From positions 1 to 12,703 of the forward strand of contig JBOHVS010000009.1 of NCBI GenBank assembly GCA_050735975.1: a stretch of DNA of 12,703 bases, read 5' to 3'. The position numbers and the translations under genes were made by a program. The notes beneath the pieces are model-generated. The model was not told the origin of the DNA and did no database searches. It saw only the letters and a list, made by a program, of their open reading frames with translations. The stretch comes from DATMBL01 sp050735975 (GTDB lineage: Bacteria > Desulfobacterota > Binatia > UBA9968). Positions 7,416 through 12,703 of the stretch are shown here, one piece after another. The first letter of the stretch is position 1. Each line of letters opens with the position of its first letter.

Positions 7416-8471
7416 CTATTGTTTGCTTTTGGAATCCATTCCGGCCGATTGTCCGCGCCACTCAGGCTCTTTATTCAAAGACGTCTGAGTGAAGCTGCGG
7501 AGAGCGCGAATCGCCCGGCCATAGGTCGTCACCGCCGCGGAAGAAAGAAGAGATCCCGGCGGCTGATTCATGAAAGGCATGAACTTGTCAGGAAATCCCG
7601 GCATTGTGCAGCCGATGCAGATTCCCCCGACATTCGGGCAGCCGCCGATTCCTCCCATCCACCCCCGCTTCCCGACATTACATTGAACCACTGGACCCCA
7701 ACATCCCTGCTTCACAATACAGGAATTCGATCCATATGCTTCAGCAAAATCGGCTTGTTCGTAGTATCCCCCGCGATCGCAACCTTCGTGCACCGTCGGA
7801 CCGAAGAGCTCTGCCGGCCGGAGGGCTTCGTCCAGAGAAATCATGGGGACGCTCCCGGCCGCTTGTTGAAGCAAGTAAAGCAAGGTCCCCATAAAATTGT
7901 CCGGTTGCACTGGACATCCCGGAACGCAGACGATAGGAATACCCGCCTTTGATTTCCACTGCCAACCTAGATAGTCGGCCAGACCCATACAGCCCGTGGG
8001 GTTTCCTTCCATCGCGTGAATACCGCCGTAGGCAGCACAGGTCCCGGCAGCGACGACGGCCCAGGCTTTCGGAGCCAAGCGATCGATCCATTCACAGGAA
8101 GTAATCGGTTGGCCGGTTTCCTTGTTTGTACCGAATCCCGTCCAATAACCTTCTTGCTTTATTTTTTCATTTGGAACGGATCCTTCGAAGACCAGAATGA
8201 ACGGATCAATCTTGCCCTCGGCGGCAAGATCGAAGCGCTTCATGAACTCGTCTCCCGTTTCGTAAGCGAGCACCGGGTTATGAAAGTTGACTTTCGGAAT
8301 GCCCGGAATTCCCCCGAGGATAATATCTTCCAGACTGGGCTGAGTTGCCGCTGTTATTGCAATTGTATCCCCGTCACAGCCAAGACCGGCTGTGATCCAG
8401 AGGATGTCGATTTCAGCGATTGGCTTTGAAGCCGTTTTTTGGATGATCTGATCACCGGATACGTCCGCCAT
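7416..8471 (-). CDS. hhyS: [NiFe]-hydrogenase small subunit, group 1h (actinobacterial/high-affinity) type
   Basis: A 351-residue Fe-S electron-transfer subunit. It resembles the group 1h (formerly group 5) small subunits that oxidise atmospheric-level H2. Shared stretches I recognise are IDILWITAGLGCDGD, ITAATQPSLEDI, WIDRLAPKAWAVV, GNPTGCMGLADYLGW and CNVGKRGWMGGIGG. Cluster ligands appear complete: C32 with D35 in CDGD, C145 and C186 (proximal); H228, C231, C251 and C257 (distal); C264 or C278 with C285 and C288 (medial). No twin-arginine signal or C-terminal membrane helix is visible, as in this group. ATG 8471 is preceded by GAGAGG (minus strand, 8482-8487) at 10 nt spacing; the longer frame to 8531 reads as leader. 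The large subunit, normally adjacent, is absent on both sides. A PAS kinase follows after 8 nt. The symbol is assigned by resemblance. Confidence 0.9.
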   Translation of the reverse strand: MADVSGDQIIQKTASKPIAEIDILWITAGLGCDGDTIAITAATQPSLEDIILGGIPGIPKVNFHNPVLAYETGDEFMKRFDLAAEGKIDPFILVFEGSVPNEKIKQEGYWTGFGTNKETGQPITSCEWIDRLAPKAWAVVAAGTCAAYGGIHAMEGNPTGCMGLADYLGWQWKSKAGIPIVCVPGCPVQPDNFMGTLLYLLQQAAGSVPMISLDEALRPAELFGPTVHEGCDRGGYYEQADFAEAYGSNSCIVKQGCWGPVVQCNVGKRGWMGGIGGCPNVGGICIGCTMPGFPDKFMPFMNQPPGSLLSSAAVTTYGRAIRALRSFTQTSLNKEPEWRGQSAGMDSKSKQ

Positions 8472-8511
8472 TGGCCGTTTGCCTCTCTTTTTGTCCCGCC
8501 GGCAGGATAAC

Positions 8512-8600
8512 TGACTCACTCCCAGCTTCAAGCCGGGAGGTTCGATCCGGTCGGCTAAAAAGCCGACTATAACCTACCGCCCTCCACGATCAGTGAGTCA
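8512..8600 (-). promoter_or_regulatory. Nested inverted repeats in the hhyS leader
   Basis: The outer arms TGACTCACT (8512-8520) and AGTGAGTCA (8592-8600) are perfect complements. Almost centred between them is a perfect 7-bp hairpin with a 4-nt loop, GTCGGCT (8550-8556) and AGCCGAC (8561-8567). Between the two, GGAGG (8536-8540) can pair with CCTCC (8581-8585), or AGGTT with AACCT. The structure sits 41-129 nt upstream of the hhyS ATG. It could be an operator, a structured mRNA leader, or part of a repeat element. No T tract follows, so a simple terminator is unlikely. Confidence 0.45.
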
Positions 8601-8690
8601 CCCTGAGCGTGAGCGAAGGGTCTTGTCACGTTGATAGATTTCTCGGCTTCGCCTCGAAATGACACCGTGCTTCGCCTCAAAGCGAGGGGT
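8600..8690. repeat. Dispersed intergenic repeat (MAG-type CCTGAGCG...GAAATGAC element)
   Basis: The segment begins with ACCCT...AGGGT (8600-8621) around GAGCGTGAGCGA and continues through GATTTCTCGGCTTCGCC and CGAAATGACA. From memory, closely similar sequences recur many times between genes in Desulfobacterota, Chloroflexota and related environmental genomes. It contains short GC-rich hairpins (for example GGC-TTC-GCC). I see no open reading frame of substance. Copy number in this genome cannot be judged from one window. Confidence 0.5.
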
Positions 8691-8767
8691 TTCCACCATC
8701 CCCGACGGAGACACTAATGAAAATGACCTTAGAACCCAATTAATACTGCTTCGACTTCAACGTCAAT

Positions 8768-8789
8768 AGGATTTCATAAGGATTTCATA
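8768..8789. repeat. 11-bp tandem direct repeat
   Basis: Two exact copies of AGGATTTCATA lie head to tail (8768-8778 and 8779-8789). They lie between the divergent hhyS operon and the 8940 gene. The period is about one helical turn, as in the repeat at 3564, but the sequence is different. Confidence 0.55.
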
Positions 8790-8939
8790 GGCAGGCTGCC
8801 GGTTATCTGGCCACTAGCTAAGCTAAACGCAGGATCGTCGTCTATGTGAAAAAGGTTAGGCTTTAGCGTTTTAAACTTGCGTTCGCTCAAAATAGTAGGA
8901 GAATAGTCGGTCTCTTTCCCGGTCGTCCGTGGAGGGATC

Positions 8940-9167
8940 GTGAAGGGAATAATCTACCAGAAATACCACATTATCGGAGTAGCCCGTTTGAGCGAGAATA
9001 CCCGCTATTGGGTTCCTACCGTGCGCGTAGTGTGGCGTGATGGGGGAAAGGAACAAAAATTCGAGCTCGACGGCCCGTCGAATCGTTTTAGCTCCAGAGA
9101 GGAGGCCGAAGATTATGCGATTTTGATGGGTAAAGACTGGATTGACAGAAAGACTCCGGTTCCATGA
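8940..9167 (+). CDS. Small conserved-looking hypothetical protein
   Basis: A 75-residue protein starting at GTG (8940) with GGAGGG at 8931-8936 just upstream. The sequence IIYQKYHIIGVARLSEN, then WVPTVRVVWRDGGKEQKFEL, then FSSREEAEDYAILMGKDWIDR looks like a genuine small alpha/beta fold: two strands, then an EEAE helix ending in GKDWIDRK. I recall similar short unnamed domains (DUF6566-like) in proteobacterial genomes but cannot confirm the family. There is no signal peptide, membrane segment or cysteine. It is divergent from the hydrogenase-kinase operon, which alone does not link them. Confidence 0.6.
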   Translation: MKGIIYQKYHIIGVARLSENTRYWVPTVRVVWRDGGKEQKFELDGPSNRFSSREEAEDYAILMGKDWIDRKTPVP

Positions 9168-9215
9168 TGTTGCGGCCCTTCATCTAGCCTCTAGGTCATT
9201 GCCTGCTCCGGGCAC

Positions 9216-9503
9216 TTATTTGTCCTTTCGACTGCCTAACGACCACACGCCAAGGTCGTCGAAAAACGCTTCTTTGTCCATGGCTTCGTAGAAGACTTTG
9301 AGCATTTCGTTGTTCCCTCGCAACTTAGCCACCGCGATGGAAGCCCAAATTTCGCTCCAAGGTATTAGTTTCAGGCCGGCATGGGCGTTGCGCGAGCGCC
9401 ACACCGCCTCGGGAGGAGCGAAGGTTGGAGCAAGGCTATCTTTATGTTTGTCAGCGTGTTGAATTGTCGTTCGTTTTTGGCTCTTGTCGGATTCTTCACT
9501 CAT
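9216..9503 (-). CDS. Hypothetical protein, 95 aa
   Basis: The frame has a polar, charged N-terminus (MSEESDKSQKRTT) and then a plausible folded part (AVWRSRNAHAGLKLIPW, then a helix-like EIWASIAVAKLRGN, and EAMDKEAFFDDLGVW). The composition looks protein-like and no membrane segment is seen. I recognise no family. No good Shine-Dalgarno precedes ATG 9503. It converges with the 8940 gene and diverges from the next small frame. Confidence 0.4.
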   Translation of the reverse strand: MSEESDKSQKRTTIQHADKHKDSLAPTFAPPEAVWRSRNAHAGLKLIPWSEIWASIAVAKLRGNNEMLKVFYEAMDKEAFFDDLGVWSLGSRKDK

Positions 9504-9571
9504 CGAAATTGCACGGATGCTTCACGAGATGTTTGAGAAAAGAGCAAACAAAAATTGCCAAAAAGGGCGAC

Positions 9572-9802
9572 ATGCGAAAACTCGGTTCTCCAGTGTTGAA
9601 CGCGAGCAAAGCCGATGCCACGGAAGACTCAATTCAAATTCAACAACTTGTAGAACTTTTGAAGCAACGAACTGTAAATTTTTCTTACATGAAGATCGCA
9701 CAGCGCGTAGGCAGATTCTTCGAACGGCTGCCGAAACCACGTTGCCAACGGCTGGTTAGGTGGCTTCTCGGAAGCAGGATTGAGCCTGACCGCAACATGT
9801 AA
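9572..9802 (+). CDS. Possible small basic hypothetical protein, 76 aa
   Basis: The frame from ATG 9572 begins MRKLGSPVLNASKADATED, continues with a helix-like IQIQQLVELLKQRTVNF, and has a cationic C-terminal half (QRVGRFFERLPKPRCQRLVRWLLGSR). An AAAAGGG at 9561-9567 could serve as a weak ribosome binding site. The frame is open further upstream, but without a persuasive start. No family is recognised; it could be a remnant or chance. Confidence 0.3.
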   Translation: MRKLGSPVLNASKADATEDSIQIQQLVELLKQRTVNFSYMKIAQRVGRFFERLPKPRCQRLVRWLLGSRIEPDRNM

Positions 9803-9976
9803 AGGGAACTAACAGATTTGCTTTCGGTGGACGTGGTTTGTCGTCGGTTGTGACCGGCTTGCGCTCCATTTTGTTTCTGGAAATGCGGACAGCGCTGTGG
9901 TAGCTTTTACACTCCGTCAAACAGGCTGCCATTTGCCCGTTTTCCATGAGCGGGGCAGGGCTTCGATCTTCGCCAA

Positions 9977-10069
<93 letters not shown>

Positions 10070-10322
10070 ATGACCGACAGCCTCTGCGCTGCCTGAAATT
10101 CGTGTCAAACCGGCGATCCAATTCCTTGGCCGGCAATAACTACGAGCGCTATGCGATCCATATCGGCATCGACTACTCCGGTGATTGGTCGCCCTCCGGA
10201 ACGAGAGTTGGCACCTACACGCCCGCCCAAGCGGCATATAATCTTGAATCTTGGGCGCGATCGTCGTACTGTTTTGTTTGCATTACTTGCGCGCGCTTGA
10301 AAACCAAATAACGCGGATGTCG
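10070..10322. other. Spacer between tRNA-Ser(GGA) and SRP RNA, with a -10-like TATAAT
   Basis: No confident gene lies here. A frame open through most of the spacer reads HIGIDYSGDWSPSG and VGTYTPAQAAYNLESWAR, which looks faintly protein-like, but it lacks a start codon and ribosome binding site. A perfect TATAAT stands at 10237-10242; the best -35 (TTGGCA, 10208-10213) is 23 nt away, too far for a standard promoter. It might still drive the SRP RNA. Confidence 0.35.
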
Positions 10323-10436
10323 ATTGCTGATAGTCAGGTCCTGTGCAAGGCGGACCCGTGAATCCCGTCAGGTCCGGAAGGAAGCAGCGGTAACGGATGT
10401 ACCCCTGTGCCACAGGGCAACCTGGCTGTCAGCAAT
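10323..10436 (+). ncRNA. ffs: Small bacterial SRP RNA (4.5S type)
   Basis: The RNA of the signal recognition particle binds Ffh and targets nascent inner-membrane proteins. The conserved apical domain is present: GTCAGGTCCGGAAGGAAGCA, containing the GGAA tetraloop, followed by GCGGTAACGG. The ends close in a 17-bp helix: ATTGCTGATAGTCAGGT (10323-10339) with ACCTGGCTGTCAGCAAT (10420-10436), fully paired apart from two G-U wobbles. It has no Alu domain, so it is the roughly 110-nt form. Mature ends may extend a few bases (GCGG at 10313 could pair with CCGC near 10445). It sits upstream of dnaX, a known conserved arrangement. Confidence 0.95.
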
Positions 10437-10461
10437 GGGCACCCCCGCATAGGAGAGGATA

Positions 10462-10566
10462 GTTCAAATAGTTCAACCTGTTCAAAACGTTCAAACCGGG
10501 TTTAGGCCGGATTCGCCGTTGTCCAGTGACGGCTTGAACGATTTGAACTGCTGGAACGGCTAGAAC
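10462..10566. repeat. Iterated 9-bp units in inverted orientation (imperfect 36-bp arms)
   Basis: Four contiguous 9-bp units of form GTTCAANNN (10462-10497) are followed, after 33 nt, by four contiguous units of the complement, NNNTTGAAC with drift to NNNGGAAC and NNNAGAAC (10531-10566). The inner two units of each arm are almost perfectly complementary. A transcript would fold into a long hairpin, and T5 follows at 10572-10576. It lies 26 nt after the SRP RNA, so it may end that transcript, or it may be a mobile repeat. Confidence 0.8.
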
Positions 10567-10588
10567 AATCGTTTTTGCTACTCCAGTC

Positions 10589-10616
10589 TGAGATCTGAGA
10601 TTTGAAACTTGAGATT
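10589..10616. repeat. 7-bp tandem array, four copies, just upstream of dnaX
   Basis: Four consecutive heptamers of consensus TGAGATT (TGAGATC, TGAGATT, TGAAACT, TGAGATT) run up to 14 nt before the dnaX ATG. From memory, similar CTGAGATTTGA-type strings recur between genes in several environmental genomes, so this may be a dispersed repeat. Confidence 0.7.
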
Positions 10617-10630
10617 CCCGAAGGGATACT

Positions 10631-12292
10631 ATGTCGTATCTGGTTCTAGCTAGAAAATGGCGTCCGCAGAGCTTCGATGATATTGCGGGGCAAGGGCACA
10701 TCACGCGTACCTTGCGGAACGCCATACGTGCAAACCGGATCGCCCATGCGTATCTCTTTACAGGCGTGCGCGGCGTAGGAAAGACCACCGCCGCCCGCAT
10801 TCTTGCCAAAGCTCTCAATTGCGAGAAAGGGCCGGCGCCGGACCCTTGCAATCAGTGCACGCACTGCCATGAGATCACGGCCGGTAACTCAATCGATGTG
10901 CTCGAGATCGACGGCGCCTCCAATCGCGGCATCGACGAAATCCGGCAGATTATTGAGAGTGTTCGCTATCAGCCGGCCAAATCTCGGTTCAAGATCTATA
11001 TCATCGATGAGGTCCACCAGGTCACGAAGGACGCTTTTAACGCGCTGCTGAAAACGCTCGAAGAGCCGCCGCCGTCTGTCAAGTTTGTCTTGGCCACGAC
11101 GGAGCCTCATCGATTGCCCGAAACGATTTTGTCACGCTGCCAACGCTTTGATTTCCGTCGTATCGCGCTGCGAGAAGTTGTTCAGCGTCTCAGTGAAATA
11201 GCGGTAAACGAGGGGCTGAAGATCACGGACGCCGCCTTGATTTTGTTGGCCCGTGAAGCGGATGGCAGCATGCGTGACGCGCAATCTCTGCTCGAGCAAG
11301 TGTTAGCATGTGCCGAGCCAGGTAGCAGTAACGACAGTAAAGCCGTTGTTGACGAGCAATTTTTGCAGGATGTCCTCGGGCTGGCGGAAAGGCGCAAGTT
11401 CTATTCGTTATCTGAGGCGGTCATCCAGGGGAATCCGAAGCGATGCGTCGAGATCATTTCGGAAGCTGTTGCCGAGGGACGTGATCTATGCCGGCTGTCC
11501 AAGGATCTAGTCGAACACTTCCGCAATCTTTTGATCGCGGGGCTATCCGGTCAAAAAGGGCTTAAGGGAGATAATGGCAGTGCGGCAACCCGGGAGCAAC
11601 TTCTGGATTTGCCGGATCAAGAGATCGTGGACTTGACCGCCCAGGTCGCCGATCTCTCGATCGATACCCTGTTAGACTATTTCGATTTCATGGCGATCGG
11701 CGATGACGAGGTAGGGCGGTCTGCTAATCCTCGATTTGCTTTGGAAACAGTGTTGGTGCGTCTGGCGACCTTGCCGAAATCCCTGCCCGTAGCGCAGCTC
11801 GTGGAGCGGCTCGAAAAGCTCGAAAAACGCTTGTCAGCGGATCCCGGCCGTTTAGCCGCTCCTGGCGTGGAAAGGGCGCCGCGTCCAGCGAAACCCATCG
11901 TTGAAAATTCAGCCAAAACCTCGGAGCTTGGCGCGAATAAGGTTTGGCAGGATTTTGTCGCTTTCGTTCGCAAGGAAAAGAAATTCCTCGCTAGTCATCT
12001 CGAATCGGGAAGTCCTTTAGAAATCGGGTCCGGCGAGCTAAGGATCGGTATCGTGGAGCGTCACCACCTAAGTTATCTGCAGGATCCTGAAACCCTGGCG
12101 ATTCTGAAGACGTTCGCCAAACAGTTTTTCTCGAGCGATGTGGCCGTAACCATTGCGCAGATGGAGCCCGCCGCTGCGACAGGGAGCGTGGCGCTGGATA
12201 GGGCAGGGCCGGTTGAACCGGAAAGTGATATGGCAAAGGCTGCGCAGCGGATTTTCGGCGGGACCATCAAAACCGTGCGGCGGGAAAACTGA
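10631..12292 (+). CDS. dnaX: DNA polymerase III subunit gamma/tau
   Basis: A 553-residue clamp-loader ATPase that loads the beta clamp and organises the replisome. Visible motifs by residue: N-terminal MSYLVLARKWRPQSFDDIAGQ; Walker A GVRGVGKT (45-52); the zinc module C64, C73, C76, C79; Walker B IYIIDEVH (122-129); sensor 1 region LATTEPHRLPETI; and the SRC arginine-finger motif (168-170). The oligomerisation domain follows to about 370, then a proline/alanine-rich linker and a short tau-like C-terminal region. ATG 10631 has AAGGGA (10621-10626) upstream. I see no A AAA AAG slippery heptamer in frame, so there is no sign of programmed gamma production. ybaB follows, as is usual in bacteria. 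Confidence 0.97.
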   Translation: MSYLVLARKWRPQSFDDIAGQGHITRTLRNAIRANRIAHAYLFTGVRGVGKTTAARILAKALNCEKGPAPDPCNQCTHCHEITAGNSIDVLEIDGASNRGIDEIRQIIESVRYQPAKSRFKIYIIDEVHQVTKDAFNALLKTLEEPPPSVKFVLATTEPHRLPETILSRCQRFDFRRIALREVVQRLSEIAVNEGLKITDAALILLAREADGSMRDAQSLLEQVLACAEPGSSNDSKAVVDEQFLQDVLGLAERRKFYSLSEAVIQGNPKRCVEIISEAVAEGRDLCRLSKDLVEHFRNLLIAGLSGQKGLKGDNGSAATREQLLDLPDQEIVDLTAQVADLSIDTLLDYFDFMAIGDDEVGRSANPRFALETVLVRLATLPKSLPVAQLVERLEKLEKRLSADPGRLAAPGVERAPRPAKPIVENSAKTSELGANKVWQDFVAFVRKEKKFLASHLESGSPLEIGSGELRIGIVERHHLSYLQDPETLAILKTFAKQFFSSDVAVTIAQMEPAAATGSVALDRAGPVEPESDMAKAAQRIFGGTIKTVRREN

Positions 12293-12317
12293 CGATGGGA
12301 CTGGTGATCCGCGCCAA

Positions 12318-12341
12318 GTTAAGATTGAGCGAGATCTTAAC
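12318..12341 (+). other. 8-bp hairpin downstream of dnaX
   Basis: GTTAAGAT (12318-12325) and ATCTTAAC (12334-12341) form a perfect stem with an 8-nt loop, 26 nt after the dnaX stop. No T tract follows, so it is not a standard intrinsic terminator. It may protect the mRNA 3' end. Confidence 0.45.
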
Positions 12342-12362
12342 AGAGTGTTGAAAATGCGGTAT

Positions 12363-12551
12363 CCAGGCCGTTCAAAAGGTTTCAGTTGCGAGGCGCGCGA
12401 GAAATCGATCCTTCGGCTCCGCTCAGGACAGGCTCCCCACCACCCGTGAAACTCAGAGCCGTAGGATGGGTGGAGCAAAGTGATACCCATCGACTGGTTG
12501 GAGCGAGGCGATCGAGCGCAACGAAGCAAATGACCCTTTTGAACGGCCTGG
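12363..12551. mobile_element. 189-bp MITE-like element with 17-bp perfect terminal inverted repeats
   Basis: CCAGGCCGTTCAAAAGG (12363-12379) is the exact reverse complement of CCTTTTGAACGGCCTGG (12535-12551). The 155 bp between them hold a CTCCGCTCAGGACAGGC dispersed repeat (segment 12410-12433) and a hairpin GATGGGT/ACCCATC (12465-12471 and 12485-12491), both of which I recall as recurrent intergenic sequences. It has no coding capacity for a transposase. I see no obvious target-site duplication. The right end abuts the ybaB Shine-Dalgarno. It could be a MITE, a REP-type composite, or a long-range mRNA structure. Confidence 0.55.
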
Positions 12552-12564
12552 CAAGGAGGAACCC

Positions 12565-12703
12565 ATGGCACAAGGGATAGGCGGAATGGGTAATCTGCTG
12601 AAGCAGGCCCAGGAAATGCAAGCGCGACTTGCCAAGGTTCAAGAAGAGTTGGCGCATAAGACCGTCGAAGGCTCGGCCGGAGGAGGAATGGTTCAAGTGA
12701 CCG
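12565..12703 (+). CDS. ybaB: YbaB/EbfC family nucleoid-associated protein, N-terminal part (cut by the right edge)
   Basis: The first 46 codons are present. GMGNLLKQAQEMQARL, followed by KVQEELAHKTVEG and GGGMVQVT, is the typical YbaB/EbfC beginning: a long amphipathic helix and then the first strand of the dimer core. These small dimers bind DNA and are usually encoded between dnaX and recR. ATG 12565 is preceded by AAGGAGGA (12553-12560) at ideal spacing. The ribosome binding site begins immediately after the MITE-like element, which separates the gene from dnaX by 272 bp in total. Confidence 0.95.
   Translation, partial: MAQGIGGMGNLLKQAQEMQARLAKVQEELAHKTVEGSAGGGMVQVT

Larger units (their letters stand above)
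8472..8939. other. Repeat-rich intergenic region upstream of the hydrogenase small subunit gene
   Basis: No gene is evident in these 468 bp. From left to right it holds the hhyS Shine-Dalgarno, a nested inverted repeat (8512-8600), a dispersed-type intergenic repeat (about 8600-8690), an 11-bp tandem repeat (8768-8789), the short palindrome TAGCTAAGCTA (8815-8825), and a Shine-Dalgarno GGAGGG (8931-8936) for the next small gene. TATAGT on the minus strand (plus 8564-8569) could be a -10 for hhyS, but no convincing -35 stands upstream of it. Confidence 0.6.

Noticed and set aside
7408..7461. Upstream ATG start of the histidine kinase at 7461
   Set aside because: It would overlap the end of hhyS by 46 nt and add residues with no family resemblance. 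ATG 7407 sits just after the hhyS stop.
10462..10616. CRISPR array
   Set aside because: The units are 9 and 7 bp with no spacers, and one array is inverted. No cas gene is present.
11545..11560. Programmed frameshift site in dnaX (AAAAA followed by GGG)
   Set aside because: The heptamer A AAA AAG is not met (only five A's), and no Shine-Dalgarno-like stimulator or downstream stem was evident.
12382..12696. A 104-aa minus-strand frame containing GGEPVLSGAEGS
   Set aside because: This peptide is the translation of a dispersed intergenic repeat and overlaps the start of ybaB, which has a strong ribosome binding site.

Overview
The window reads as chromosomal DNA of a free-living, probably uncultured environmental bacterium. 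A housekeeping block (tadA, tRNA-Ser, a second tRNA-Ser, small SRP RNA, dnaX, ybaB) lies next to accessory genes for hydantoinase/oxoprolinase-type catabolism and high-affinity hydrogen metabolism. The dispersed intergenic repeats, the cytidylate kinase-BON fusion, and the hyuAB and group 1h-type hydrogenase genes suggest a soil or sediment lineage around Desulfobacterota, Binatota or Acidobacteriota. This is an impression from gene content, not a phylogenetic result.

Left region (1-3380, all minus strand): a translationally coupled hyuA-hyuB pair (hyuB runs off the left edge), a tRNA-Met(CAT), and a PPP-type metallophosphatase. Divergent from it on the plus strand is a cytidylate kinase-like/BON fusion protein (3715-4533). 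A plausible sigma70 promoter and an 11-bp tandem repeat lie between them. Next is tadA (4639-5157), whose last codons run into tRNA-Ser(CGA).

Middle region (5225-9976): an accessory block between two tRNA-Ser genes of different anticodon. Its core is a minus-strand directon of a [NiFe]-hydrogenase small subunit resembling group 1h, a two-PAS-domain soluble histidine kinase, and a stand-alone receiver protein. No large subunit is adjacent. To the right are a structured leader, a repeat-rich 468-bp intergenic region, and three small genes or ORFs of unknown function.

Right region (9977-12703, plus strand): tRNA-Ser(GGA), SRP RNA, a region with iterated 9-bp inverted arrays and a 7-bp tandem array, dnaX, a 189-bp MITE-like element with perfect 17-bp terminal inverted repeats, and the start of ybaB/ebfC. 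From memory, tadA, tRNA-Ser, SRP RNA, dnaX and ybaB are also neighbours in other bacteria such as Bacillus subtilis. The accessory block therefore looks inserted into, or grown within, an old conserved neighbourhood.

The best candidate for something undescribed is the hydrogenase small subunit coupled to a PAS kinase and a receiver without its catalytic partner. The analogy is to hydrogen-sensing HoxBC/HoxJ systems, but the sensing role is inference only.
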